64,000 nt of DNA. Origin: Candidatus Mediterraneibacter pullistercoris. GTDB lineage: Bacteria > Bacillota > Clostridia > Lachnospirales > Lachnospiraceae. Position numbers and translations under genes: made by a program. Positions within the stretch are counted from its first letter, which is position 1. Every line of letters starts with the position of its first letter. Positions 26,345-35,311 of the stretch are shown here, piece by piece. Under the pieces are notes generated by a model. That model saw only the letters and a list, made by a program, of their open reading frames with translations, had not been told where the DNA came from and did not search any database. The stretch lies in contig DXAU01000073.1 of assembly GCA_019116885.1 (NCBI GenBank), forward strand, positions 1 through 64,000, given 5' to 3'.

Positions 26345-27102
26345 AGAGCCGCCACCTCCGCCATATGTTCCGCCCAGACAGGATAAAACGCTGAAGTAAA
26401 ATGAATCCCGTCCTCGCCATAATATGATTCCTGTACGATCTCCGTATTGTCGACATACCCGATGCCCTGGCTGCTGCAGAACGTTCTCAGCGCTTCATTA
26501 TATGCCGGAATCTGTTCAAGGAGCGGTTCTTCATCGATCGCTTTTTGCTGCACCGGAAGAATGGAATTAACAAAGATATTGACGCCGGGAAGTTCCGTTC
26601 GTATCTGACTGAGCACTTCCCCAAATTCTGTTAAGAACGCTTCTGTATCTCCGCCCGTTTCGATCACGTCATTCATGCCGGCTGAGAGAAATACTGTGGA
26701 AGGGCTGGCTTCTTTTGCCGCCTCAATCTGATCTCCGAACTGAGTCAGGCTGACACCGAGCTGAGCCGTTACGCTGGATACATTAAGGACGTCAAACTCC
26801 GCGAATCCCTGAGCAATCGAATCCCCCATCACCACTGCTCCGGAGAATCTTTCCTTAATACTCCGTGTATCTTCTTCTCCGCCCTGCTGTTCCAGGCGGT
26901 TTATCTTGGCCTCAATAACTGAGGCATCCCCCGCCTCTTCCTGTCTGATATACTCAACTCCCTCTTTCGTGTCCACTCTGCTGTCCATGAATCCTGACAC
27001 CCCGCCGATGAGCAGCGCGGCAAGCAGGATCAGCACAACCGCGATCACACAGAGCAGTATGTTACGTTTTGTTCTCTGCTTTATCTGCTTTCTATGCTTC
27101 AT
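26341..27102 (-). CDS. Membrane-anchored SGNH/GDSL hydrolase, cassette copy 1
   Basis: 253 residues. Basic N-terminus and one TM segment (~15-37), a linker, then an SGNH domain: block I VVMGDSIAQG, GMNDV (block III) and DGIHF (block V, Asp-His). Such enzymes are serine esterases or acetyltransferases acting outside the membrane. First gene of the cassette, behind the promoter at 27155-27183. Confidence 0.88.
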   Translation of the reverse strand: MKHRKQIKQRTKRNILLCVIAVVLILLAALLIGGVSGFMDSRVDTKEGVEYIRQEEAGDASVIEAKINRLEQQGGEEDTRSIKERFSGAVVMGDSIAQGFAEFDVLNVSSVTAQLGVSLTQFGDQIEAAKEASPSTVFLSAGMNDVIETGGDTEAFLTEFGEVLSQIRTELPGVNIFVNSILPVQQKAIDEEPLLEQIPAYNEALRTFCSSQGIGYVDNTEIVQESYYGEDGIHFTSAFYPVWAEHMAEVAAL

Positions 27103-27154
27103 ATATAATTTGTCTTTCCGTATCGAAAATAATATTTTGCCATAATACTATATA

Positions 27155-27183
27155 ATAATACTTTTTTTACAAATAAAAGTCAA
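27155..27183 (-). promoter_or_regulatory. Promoter of acyltransferase cassette 1
   Basis: Minus strand -35 TTGACT (27178-27183), 17-nt spacer, -10 TATTAT (27155-27160), in an AT-rich stretch ahead of the SGNH gene. Confidence 0.65.
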
Positions 27184-27211
27184 TGTCGCCGCCTGCCGGA
27201 AATCCACATGA

Positions 27212-27245
27212 AAATACCGGGAGCCTAAGTCGGTTCCCGGTATTT
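27212..27245. terminator. Terminator after the EAL gene
   Basis: Perfect 11-bp arms AAATACCGGGA (27212-27222) and TCCCGGTATTT (27235-27245) with flanking A/T runs, downstream of the EAL gene. It insulates cassette 1. Confidence 0.75.
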
Positions 27246-27286
27246 ATAATCTTTCCGCTATTTTTGAAATTTCTATGTCCTTCCTC

Positions 27287-28084
27287 TCATACCATATCCG
27301 GTTTTACTGATATTCCCGGTCCATTCAGATAACGCGCCTCGAATTCCAAGGCGGAAATCGGCTTTGAATAATAAAATCCCTGACCGTACACACAGCCAGC
27401 CTGCAGGAGCGATTCTGCCTGCTGCCGCGTTTCAACCCCCTCTGCAATACATTCCATCCCGAAATTCCGGCATATCTTTGTAATATTTTCCACAAACATA
27501 CTGGAGATGGCGTTATCCGGCAGATCGTCCACGAGACTCCGATCCAATTTGATCGCCTTAAACTTTATGTTGCTGAACAGAGATATATTGGCATAACCTG
27601 CTCCAAAATCGTCCAGTTCAAAGCTGAAGCCCCGTTCACGGAAAGAATCCACGATGTGCGCGAGCGCGGACTTCCCGACGTCTCCCGCTGTTTCTGTAAT
27701 CTCAAATTCAACCAGCTTCACAGGGATATCAGGATAACGGCTGCGGATCTCCAGCACAGTGTCCAGCGTCTTCGGAGCAAACAGGGTAATCCTCGACATA
27801 TTGACAGACATCTTAATCTGAGGCAGTCCTTTTGCCTTCCACTCGCTGAGCTGTTTCAGAACGTTTTCCAGCATAAAAAAGTCCAGCTTTCCAATCGAGC
27901 CGTCCTTCTCCATTTCACTGATAAACTGAGCCGGCATAATTATATTCCCGTCTTTGTCCACACCTCTTACCAGAGCCTCCGCCCCTGCAAGTCCGCCGTC
28001 CCGCATGTCGATCTTGGGCTGAAAAAACGGGATCAGTCGAAGTTCAGCAGCGTTCTGTTCATGTTTATGTTCTGTATCACGCAA
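27287..28084 (-). CDS. EAL-domain cyclic-di-GMP phosphodiesterase
   Basis: 265 residues, essentially a lone EAL domain. Catalytic features appear intact: EALVR, SVNMS, FEITET, ELDDFGAGYANIS, IKLDRSLV and EGVET. It would hydrolyse c-di-GMP to pGpG. No sensory domain or membrane segment is seen. The start is TTG 28084, 10 nt after GGGGGAGG; no in-frame ATG fits the domain. Its place between two envelope-acylation cassettes suggests, without proving, c-di-GMP control of surface polymer modification. Confidence 0.88.
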   Translation of the reverse strand: MRDTEHKHEQNAAELRLIPFFQPKIDMRDGGLAGAEALVRGVDKDGNIIMPAQFISEMEKDGSIGKLDFFMLENVLKQLSEWKAKGLPQIKMSVNMSRITLFAPKTLDTVLEIRSRYPDIPVKLVEFEITETAGDVGKSALAHIVDSFRERGFSFELDDFGAGYANISLFSNIKFKAIKLDRSLVDDLPDNAISSMFVENITKICRNFGMECIAEGVETRQQAESLLQAGCVYGQGFYYSKPISALEFEARYLNGPGISVKPDMV

Positions 28085-28419
28085 TAATCTGTTACCTCCC
28101 CCGCATAAATCTTAGCCTCTGATATCTGCCTTGCTTTCACACATAAGCCGGTATCTCCTCTTATGTAGAAAATTACAGACAATTACATATCTGATCTGTC
28201 TGATATGGACACTTCTGATTTTTTAAGTGTAAATATGCATATATACATTGTGATTATACATCATTTCCGAGCATGTTTCTACATTTTGTTACAAAAACAG
28301 CTGTTCTTAATAATAAATTAATGTGATATCAAGATTCTATCTGCGCGCATTTTGTGTTATGATAATAGCATCTGCCAGACTTCATCCAGTTCCCAGAATA
28401 CAGATGCGGAGGAATGATA
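28085..28419. other. AT-rich divergent intergenic region (335 bp)
   Basis: Separates the EAL gene (minus) from the DUF5721 gene (plus). It has a TATGAT at about 28357 that could be a -10 for the plus gene, and a ribosome site GGAGG before 28420. I see no strong hairpin, repeat or further ORF. Confidence 0.5.
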
Positions 28420-28905
28420 ATGTTATCGCTTGAACTGACCGACATAAAAGATTTCACCTCAAACCTGTTCCTGAAAGATACTTTTGACAATTTCTGCTTC
28501 ATCGAAGGGGAGATCGTAACTTTCAATACTTTCAAAATTGACGGGTTCATACAGAAAGACTTCTTTGACACCGGAGCAGCACTTCCGGAATACTCTTACT
28601 GGAAAAATATCCGTGAATACTGCTTTTCCCTCATAAAAGGAAAACGCACTCCCCTTAGTTTTCGTTTTGTCCTGAGCCTTGCGCCCGGAAATATCGAACG
28701 TCTCCTGACCCAGAATCTCCCATCGCTTGATCCGGCGGAAGTGCAGGGATTATACCTTAATCTCCATTTTGACGGCTCCCGGCTTTCCTGTGTAACAGGA
28801 ACGTCTTTTAAAACATTTACGCCGGACAGATCTCTCGGCCACATATGGGATGAAATGGTGCAGAAATTCTTAAAGCAGCACAAAATCGCATACGAGCAGG
28901 AATAG
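28420..28905 (+). CDS. DUF5721 family protein
   Basis: 161 residues, soluble, no signal peptide. It begins MLSLELTDIKDFTSNLFL and has a two-part alpha/beta appearance with YLNLHFDGSRLSCVTGTSF near the end. I associate it with the Lachnospiraceae family DUF5721 (from memory). ATG 28420 is preferred over 28414 because GGAGG is 7 nt ahead. Function unknown. It converges on cassette 2 with only 5 nt between stop codons. Confidence 0.78.
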   Translation: MLSLELTDIKDFTSNLFLKDTFDNFCFIEGEIVTFNTFKIDGFIQKDFFDTGAALPEYSYWKNIREYCFSLIKGKRTPLSFRFVLSLAPGNIERLLTQNLPSLDPAEVQGLYLNLHFDGSRLSCVTGTSFKTFTPDRSLGHIWDEMVQKFLKQHKIAYEQE

Positions 28906-28910
28906 AATCT

Positions 28911-30134
28911 CTATTCTGACGCTTCTCCCGGGCTGCCGGCCTCATCGGGCTGCACCGGGTTCAGCACATCTGCTAGTGAATTATCCGTCACAAAAGTATT
29001 CACGTTATATAAGAACAAAATATCTGTGATCCCGTAATTCTGTATCAAACTGTCTACATTCTCATAGTAATACCTGGCATCGATCATAATGATACTCTGG
29101 TAGTACGGAAGCAGGAACTGCACGAAACAGTTGGCATAAGAGTCTTTAAAAAGAAGCAGGTTCTTGCGCTCAGGCTGCGTCGTACTGATGTCAATCCTCG
29201 CATGGTTTCCGCCGAAAAAGACTGTATATTTGTCTTTTTCTTCCAGACAGGAACTGTTGTAGATAGAAGTTGATTTCTCATTCGACTCTACATAGTTTAC
29301 GATATAATCCGGTTCAATATTTGCTGCTTCATAGACCTGGATGATATCTTCTGAGCCGTGGTAACCGCTCTTTGAGGCAAGCGTCCCCTGAAAATCGCTC
29401 GCTACAGTGTGTATATCATACTCTGTCTCCACATTCTCAAGCCTCATCGCCTCCGCAGCCGCCGCAAACGCATAATACGCTCCAAGACTCGTCCAGTGAT
29501 GATCCGTTTTATAGTAGATATCTTCATCAGCATGTTCTTTCAGCACATCAGTGACATTGATATCATGCACCGATCCGCCTGCAAGTTCTCTGATTTTCTG
29601 CAGATCCCTCTCCTGATCCCGCACAGGAGCCTGAGCCGGGAGCTTATCCTCCAGGATATAGAATGAATTCGGAACCATGCACATATAAGTGGAAATATCC
29701 GGATGTCTCTCTGCAAGAGCAGACACCGCCGCCATATTATTCGATACGCTCTCCCAGTCAGGCTCATCCGGTTTCTCTATCAGATACCCGTCTTTTCCAA
29801 GATACACCCCGTTTGATTCCTTTTTCCCGAGCAGGATATCCTCATATAACTTCACAGTGATCCACTGGTTTCTCGCAAAGAACTGGTCTGACACATAGCT
29901 CTCAAAGTCTGTCATATAATCTCCGCTCGTGAGAGATTCCCATGTAAGCACCGGTTTCTGTGTGAGCATCCTGTTCTCTTCGTCCGAGAACTCCTGATCT
30001 CTTTTTATCAGATTTGCAAGAACCATGATTACGAGCAGAACGCCGAATACTCTGACCATCCGCCGGTAGAATCTGCTCTGCATCTTTCTTGTCCCTTTCC
30101 CTTGTTTTCGGCTCTGCCTCTCTCTCAACTCCAT
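28911..30134 (-). CDS. DHHW family protein, cassette copy 2
   Basis: 407 residues: basic N-terminus, one TM anchor (~28-44), then the extracellular DHHW domain with YYKTDHHWTSLGAYYAF and FKDSYANCFVQF. Paralogue of 23262-24416 with similar spacing of motifs (TYMCMVPNSFYILEDKLP versus VSFMLIPDAACILGDSLP). C-terminal tail is Pro/Glu/Gly-rich. Presumed partner of the adjacent MBOAT. Start ATG 30134 after AGGGG. Confidence 0.87.
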   Translation of the reverse strand: MELRERQSRKQGKGTRKMQSRFYRRMVRVFGVLLVIMVLANLIKRDQEFSDEENRMLTQKPVLTWESLTSGDYMTDFESYVSDQFFARNQWITVKLYEDILLGKKESNGVYLGKDGYLIEKPDEPDWESVSNNMAAVSALAERHPDISTYMCMVPNSFYILEDKLPAQAPVRDQERDLQKIRELAGGSVHDINVTDVLKEHADEDIYYKTDHHWTSLGAYYAFAAAAEAMRLENVETEYDIHTVASDFQGTLASKSGYHGSEDIIQVYEAANIEPDYIVNYVESNEKSTSIYNSSCLEEKDKYTVFFGGNHARIDISTTQPERKNLLLFKDSYANCFVQFLLPYYQSIIMIDARYYYENVDSLIQNYGITDILFLYNVNTFVTDNSLADVLNPVQPDEAGSPGEASE

Positions 30135-30146
30135 TTTATCTGTCCC

Positions 30147-31559
30147 CTAAAACCTGAAATATAGAAATGGATTATAGGTGGCATTGACCAGATACGCCAC
30201 CGATAATACAAATATCGCCAGATATGCTCCCATAGCCAGAGCAGTCCTCCCTCTGCTTCCGCTGAATACAAACTTTGTAAACTTCCTGTATGTAAGCGGA
30301 ACAGAACAGATGGCAGATAGTATAAATAAAACTGCATAATTATACAGGTAGTATATTCCTGCGGAGTCTGCCAGGCCATTCGCGCCGATCCCGAACATTG
30401 TACCTATATAGGAGAGAGCTTCCCCCATGCCGGACGAGAAGAACAGCACCCAGCCGATCAGAACAAAAAACATAGTGTAAATATGTTTTACAAGCTTCGG
30501 CAGCTTCTCCAGGAGACTTTTCAGCACGTACTTTTCAAGCAGGAGCAAGGCTCCATAATACAGACCCCAGAAGATAAAATTCCATGCAGCTCCGTGCCAG
30601 AAACCTGTCAGAAGCCATACGATAAATATATTGCGGACCGCTTTTGCAGTCCCTCCCCGGTTGCCGCCCAGGGGAATATACACATATTCTCTGAACCATG
30701 TTCCAAGAGAGATATGCCACCGGCGCCAGAACTCAGTTATGCTTTTTGATATGTAAGGATAGTCGAAGTTCTTCATAAACTCGAATCCAAACATCTTTCC
30801 GAGTCCAATCGCCATGTCAGAATATCCGCTGAAATCAAAATAGATCTGGAATGCATAGGCAGCACATCCCACCCATGCAGACAATACCGACATCTCTTCC
30901 TGCGGGAGAGCCGCTATCGAATCATATGCCATGCCGATGTTATTTGCAAGCAGCACTTTTTTCCCGAGCCCCCTCAGGAACCACGCAATCCCGTTTCCAA
31001 ACCCTGTCAGCGTGATTCTGCGCTTATCAAGCTGTGTCTCTATATCAGCGTACCGTACGATCGGTCCTGCGATGAGCTGCGGGAACATCGTAATATATGT
31101 CCCAAAACTGATCAGGTTCTTCTGGACACGGACATTATCCTTATATACGTCTATGATGTATGACAATGTCTGGAATGTATAAAATGAGATTCCCACAGGA
31201 AGTGCCAGCTCCCTGTATGGGATATCGAATGGGAGAATATGATTGATATTCTCCATGAGGAATCCATAGTATTTAAAAAACATCAGGATTCCCAGGTCAA
31301 CGCCTACCGTCAGCCAGAATACAAAACGCATCCGCCGCCTGTTTTTCTGTCTCCTGTGATAATCGATCTCAATTCCGCTTATATAATTATAGATGATGCT
31401 GAACATCATCAGTATGATATAGACAGGTTCTCCCCAGGCATAAAAGATCAAACTGCTTATAAGAAGCACAACATTCTTCCCTGGCTTTGGAGCCACAAAA
31501 TAGATAAGCAGAGTGACCGGGAGAAATACAAAAATAAAAAAGACACTGCTGAATATCAT
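30147..31559 (-). CDS. MBOAT O-acyltransferase, cassette copy 2
   Basis: 470 residues, nearly the length of copy 1, with the same landmarks: LIFYAWGEPVYI, GISFYTFQTLSY, DFSGYSDMAIGLGKMFGFEF, EFWRRWHISLGTWFREYVYI and the His of TGFWHGAAWNF. Differences are concentrated in loops and the C-terminal third, where substrate choice could differ. About 12 nt separate it from the DHHW gene. Confidence 0.92.
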   Translation of the reverse strand: MIFSSVFFIFVFLPVTLLIYFVAPKPGKNVVLLISSLIFYAWGEPVYIILMMFSIIYNYISGIEIDYHRRQKNRRRMRFVFWLTVGVDLGILMFFKYYGFLMENINHILPFDIPYRELALPVGISFYTFQTLSYIIDVYKDNVRVQKNLISFGTYITMFPQLIAGPIVRYADIETQLDKRRITLTGFGNGIAWFLRGLGKKVLLANNIGMAYDSIAALPQEEMSVLSAWVGCAAYAFQIYFDFSGYSDMAIGLGKMFGFEFMKNFDYPYISKSITEFWRRWHISLGTWFREYVYIPLGGNRGGTAKAVRNIFIVWLLTGFWHGAAWNFIFWGLYYGALLLLEKYVLKSLLEKLPKLVKHIYTMFFVLIGWVLFFSSGMGEALSYIGTMFGIGANGLADSAGIYYLYNYAVLFILSAICSVPLTYRKFTKFVFSGSRGRTALAMGAYLAIFVLSVAYLVNATYNPFLYFRF

Positions 31560-31587
31560 GATCTCTGATCCCTTTATAAACTATTTT

Positions 31588-32073
31588 TTATAAACTATTC
31601 TGAAACGCCTGATCGGCCGCCTGCGCTTTTTCGTTCACGACAAAAAGTACATAATTGCCCTCAGTATCCAGCACATGATCGTCCAGCAGCTTGCACTGTT
31701 CAGGCCCATATCCCTCAAAACTCTGAAGCTGTGTATCCACTCTTGACCGTACGGCGCTCTCAACTCCCCCCGCCTGCGATGCGTCTTTGAGTTTTACAAC
31801 CAGCACTTCTTCCACCTTCATATTTGAGTCCGACACATACAGATTTATGCCTTCATAGTCATTCACATTGATGCCGTACAGACGCCTTACCGTACGGTTA
31901 TCGGCAAGAGAAAGGTCCGTCATATCCGCTGCCGCTGTCACGGCTTCTGTGACATCTTCTATCGGTGTATCGCTGATCTTGTCTCCGCGCATCAGACTTA
32001 CTATAAACATAAGCAGAAAGATAAGGAGTACATATTTTACAGCGCCGAAAACTTTCATTAATCTGTCCATCAT
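31588..32073 (-). CDS. DUF4358 family membrane-anchored protein, cassette copy 2
   Basis: 161 residues, exactly the length of copy 1. One TM (~12-28) then the domain YGINVNDYEGINLYVSDSNM and EEVLVVKLKD, ending GNYVLFVVNEKA. Overlaps the SGNH gene by 4 nt (ATGA), as in copy 1. Confidence 0.85.
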   Translation of the reverse strand: MMDRLMKVFGAVKYVLLIFLLMFIVSLMRGDKISDTPIEDVTEAVTAAADMTDLSLADNRTVRRLYGINVNDYEGINLYVSDSNMKVEEVLVVKLKDASQAGGVESAVRSRVDTQLQSFEGYGPEQCKLLDDHVLDTEGNYVLFVVNEKAQAADQAFQNSL

Positions 32074-32843
32074 TCATCGACCCCCGCCAGCATGTTCATC
32101 GCCCAGTACTGATAGAAATCTTTCCGGAAATGGATGCCGTCTGCGTCATACAGATCGCTGTGCTCCTCATATACTTTCGTATTATCTATGTAATGATAGC
32201 CCTTTTCCTCACACCATGCCTTGACAGCGGCATTGTAATCCGGGATCTCACGCCATTTGCTGCTCCTCTCAAACGCCGGGTCTTTTGCCGGAAAAATAGA
32301 ATTGATATAGATATCCGTATTGGGGAGCGCACTCATGAGTTCCTGCACCACTTTCTCGTATGCCGCCACATATTCTTCCGGCGTCTCCCAGTATCCGATA
32401 CTTACATCGTTCAGTCCGGTACACAGAAAAAGATATGACGGATTCAGCGCTGTGATCTGGTCTTTAAACGTAGCGATATCTGCGATCGTGTACCCGCCGT
32501 CCGCTATCACTCTCTGCTTGTCAAGGAACTCATGAAAGTAAAACCCGACGGTTCTGGAATCCCCAAAGATCACATAGTCGCTGAACTGTGCCCACAGAGA
32601 GAGTTCACCGGCTTCGATTGCGGCAAGCCGGGACTGCTTTCTGACTGACTTGACCTCTTGCTCCACGCTGGTGATATCTCTGTTCTCCAGTTTTTTAAGA
32701 TACTCTGTCCCAATCTTTACTTTTTCCCTGTCCGGATCCCGCCATACTCTTATGGCGATCACAGCACAGATGACAACGGCAGCCGCACAGACTACGATTA
32801 TAATCCATTTATATTTTTTCAGCCCTGAAACTATCTGCTCCAT
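32070..32843 (-). CDS. Membrane-anchored SGNH/GDSL hydrolase, cassette copy 2
   Basis: 257 residues with an N-terminal TM (~13-32). SGNH blocks: VIFGDSRTVGF, CTGLNDVSIGYW, DADGIHF. Block I has GDSRT here against GDSIA in copy 1, so the active-site surroundings differ. ATG 32843 is used rather than TTG 32846, with GAGGGG ahead. First gene of cassette 2; no clear promoter hexamers were found in the AT-rich upstream. Confidence 0.87.
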   Translation of the reverse strand: MEQIVSGLKKYKWIIIVVCAAAVVICAVIAIRVWRDPDREKVKIGTEYLKKLENRDITSVEQEVKSVRKQSRLAAIEAGELSLWAQFSDYVIFGDSRTVGFYFHEFLDKQRVIADGGYTIADIATFKDQITALNPSYLFLCTGLNDVSIGYWETPEEYVAAYEKVVQELMSALPNTDIYINSIFPAKDPAFERSSKWREIPDYNAAVKAWCEEKGYHYIDNTKVYEEHSDLYDADGIHFRKDFYQYWAMNMLAGVDE

Positions 32844-32961
32844 CAAATCCCCTCACAATTCGCCAATATTCGACACTATGATTAGAATATCCGTATAATA
32901 TTACATTTATTTGAATAATCTATTACACAATCATTAAATTAGCGCCCGCGCAAACAGAAAT

Positions 32962-32999
32962 GGGACAGCAGCACTGAAATCAATCAGTGCTGCCGCCCC
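32962..32999. terminator. Hairpin after htpG
   Basis: GGGACAGCAGCACTGA (32962-32977) and TCAGTGCTGCCGCCCC (32984-32999) with a short loop; a T-containing tract follows on the minus strand. Likely the htpG terminator. Confidence 0.65.
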
Positions 33000-33049
33000 G
33001 TTTCGTGTGCAGATATTTTTCATGCTGTCATATAGTCTGCTGCTTTATC

Positions 33050-35095
33050 CTATTTTGTCAGCAGCATCATAATCTCATTGCTCCGCTGTACGAATGACGT
33101 CATCTCTTCCGGACTTAAAGGTTTGTGCGCCAGCATTGCCAGATCATAGAGCTGCTTACAGATGATCGGCACATTCTTGCTGCGCTTATGCTCCACAAGG
33201 AACTTCACAAGGGGATGGTTGGCGTTCAGGATTAAAGCAGCCTGCGTGCCGAACATGGACGGGTCCATGCCATTCATGCCGTACATCTTCATCATCTCGG
33301 CCATACGCCTCTCCTGTTCGGAGAGCACAGCCATGGAAGCCACCTTGTCGTCTTTTAATTTCTCTACTTTCACATCCAGTTTGTCGTTGCCCAGCTCTTT
33401 ACGGAAGATCTCCACCAGGCTGTCCGTTGTCTTCTGGAATGACTCTTTCTCATCCTCTGCCACTTCGTCTTTCAGCGACTCGTGAACGTCAGAATCGATC
33501 CGCAGGAACTGTACGTCCTGATGCTTCTGCTCCAGATAAGTGACAAATGCGGAATCGATGTTGTGCGTCAGAACGACCGCATCCTGCCCCTGTGCTTTGA
33601 ACATATTGATATACTGGCTCTGCTGCACTTCATCGGTCACATAGTAGATACTCGTTTTCTTCTCTTCCTGAGCATCGTCTGCAGCCTTATCGGCATCCGC
33701 ATCCGCGCTGCTATTCTCCGCCTGAGCTTCTGTGGCTTCAGCCTCTCCCCTGCTCTCTTTGAGCACATCGTCCAGAGTCAGGTATTTGTGATCCAGATTC
33801 TTGTAGATCATGGAGTCTTTCATCTTCTCGCCGAATTTCTCGTCCTTGAGGCATCCGAACTTGATGAACGGGCTGATATCGTCCCAGTATTTCTCATAGT
33901 TTTCTCTGTCTGTCTTGAACATTCCCGTGAGCTTATCAGCGACTTTCTTGGAAATATAATCTGCAACTTTATTTACAAATCCGTCGTTCTGAAGCGCGCT
34001 CCTCGATACGTTCAGCGGCAGGTCCGGACAGTCGATGACTCCTTTTAATACCATCAGAAACTCAGGGATCACTTCTTTGATATTATCTGCTATGAACACT
34101 TGATTGTTGTACAGCTTGATCGTCCCCTCGATGGACTCATACTCGCTGTTGATCTTTGGGAAATACAGGATTCCTTTCAGATTAAACGGGTAGTCCATAT
34201 TCAGGTGTATCCAGAACAGAGGCTCTTTGTAATCCATGAATACCTTTCGGTAAAACGCAATATAGTCGTCTTTCGTACACTCCGACGGGTTCTTGCTCCA
34301 CAGCGGATGGGTGTCGCTTATAGATACCGGACGCTTTACGATCTTGACTTTCTTCTCCGGCTCGCCCTCTTCGCCCTCTTTCTTCTCTTCTTCGATGTGT
34401 TCGACAACCTCGTCTGTGTCCAGCAGGTCTTCCTCGTTGATCGTCTCGTACTCCGGTTCTGCGTTTGCCCTGGAGAGGAAGATCTCTACCGGCATAAATG
34501 AACAGTACTTCTCCAGCACTTCTCTTGCGCGGTATTCGTTTGCAAACTCGAGGCTGTCCTCATTTAAAAACAGCGTGATCTCAGTGCCGACCGTTGTCTT
34601 GCTGCCGTCCTGCATCTCATACTCTGTACCGCCCTGACTCGCCCAATGTACCGGAACTGCGCCGTCCTTATAGGAAAGCGTGTCGATCTGAACTTCGTCT
34701 GCCACCATGAACGCAGAGTAAAATCCCAGACCAAAATGTCCGATCATATCATCCTCTGTCGTCTTGTCCTTGTATTTCTCCAGGAACTGAGTCGCACCGG
34801 AAAATGCGATCTGCGTGATATATTCCTCGACTTCATCCGCAGTCATCCCAAGACCGTTGTCGATGAACTTCATTGTCTTTTCCTCCGGATTGACAATAAC
34901 TTCTATCCTGGCCTTATAATCATCCGGAAGTTCATACTCGCCCATCATGTCCAGTTTTTTCAGCTTCGTGACCGCGTCACATCCGTTTGAGATCATCTCA
35001 CGGACAAAAATATCGTGGTCAGAATACACCCACTTTTTAATGATCGGAAATATGTTTTCACTGTCGATCGATAAGCTTCCTTTCTTTAATTCCAT
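33050..35095 (-). CDS. htpG: Molecular chaperone HtpG (Hsp90)
   Basis: 681 residues. GHKL ATPase N-terminus with NDNCDAVTK-type Asn (ISNGCDAVTKL), DNGLGMT and GHFGLGFYSAFMV, then middle and C-terminal dimerisation domains. Two acidic/low-complexity inserts occur (EEEKKEGEEGEPEKKVK after ~230; GEAEATEAQAENSSADADAD around 445). ATG 35095 gives the family N-terminus MELKKGSLSIDSENIF; the GTG at 35107 is too near the AAGGAG. Controlled by the CIRCE element upstream, so it is an HrcA-type heat-shock gene. Confidence 0.95.
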   Translation of the reverse strand: MELKKGSLSIDSENIFPIIKKWVYSDHDIFVREMISNGCDAVTKLKKLDMMGEYELPDDYKARIEVIVNPEEKTMKFIDNGLGMTADEVEEYITQIAFSGATQFLEKYKDKTTEDDMIGHFGLGFYSAFMVADEVQIDTLSYKDGAVPVHWASQGGTEYEMQDGSKTTVGTEITLFLNEDSLEFANEYRAREVLEKYCSFMPVEIFLSRANAEPEYETINEEDLLDTDEVVEHIEEEKKEGEEGEPEKKVKIVKRPVSISDTHPLWSKNPSECTKDDYIAFYRKVFMDYKEPLFWIHLNMDYPFNLKGILYFPKINSEYESIEGTIKLYNNQVFIADNIKEVIPEFLMVLKGVIDCPDLPLNVSRSALQNDGFVNKVADYISKKVADKLTGMFKTDRENYEKYWDDISPFIKFGCLKDEKFGEKMKDSMIYKNLDHKYLTLDDVLKESRGEAEATEAQAENSSADADADKAADDAQEEKKTSIYYVTDEVQQSQYINMFKAQGQDAVVLTHNIDSAFVTYLEQKHQDVQFLRIDSDVHESLKDEVAEDEKESFQKTTDSLVEIFRKELGNDKLDVKVEKLKDDKVASMAVLSEQERRMAEMMKMYGMNGMDPSMFGTQAALILNANHPLVKFLVEHKRSKNVPIICKQLYDLAMLAHKPLSPEEMTSFVQRSNEIMMLLTK

Positions 35096-35150
35096 CGCTG
35101 TACACACTCCTTTATATAATGAATAATTTTTATCTGTTCATCCAAAAGAC

Positions 35151-35179
35151 ATTCTAGTACACAAGAATTTAAAAGTCAA
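35151..35179 (-). promoter_or_regulatory. htpG promoter
   Basis: Minus strand -35 TTGACT (35174-35179), 17-nt spacer, -10 TAGAAT (35151-35156). It lies just downstream of the CIRCE element. Confidence 0.7.
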
Positions 35180-35186
35180 TAGAAAA

Positions 35187-35213
35187 TTAGCACTCCTTTT
35201 AAATGAGTGCTAA
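35187..35213. promoter_or_regulatory. CIRCE element (HrcA operator)
   Basis: Perfect TTAGCACTC-N9-GAGTGCTAA, the conserved operator of HrcA. It lies 8 bp upstream of the htpG -35. It also sits between htpG and the divergent GNAT gene, so HrcA could affect both. Confidence 0.95.
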
Positions 35214-35233
35214 CAAATCACTGTCAGCTTCTG

Positions 35234-35262
35234 CTGACATTATCCTGAAATCGTGTTATGAT
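35234..35262 (+). promoter_or_regulatory. Promoter of the GNAT gene
   Basis: -35 CTGACA (35234-35239), 17-nt spacer, -10 TATGAT (35257-35262). The -35 overlaps the right arm of a small dyad TGTCAGC-TTCT-GCTGACA (35222-35239). Confidence 0.62.
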
Positions 35263-35311
35263 TGGTACAACAGCGCCACACGCCACAGAAGAAAGGAGCC
35301 GCTTTAGAACT

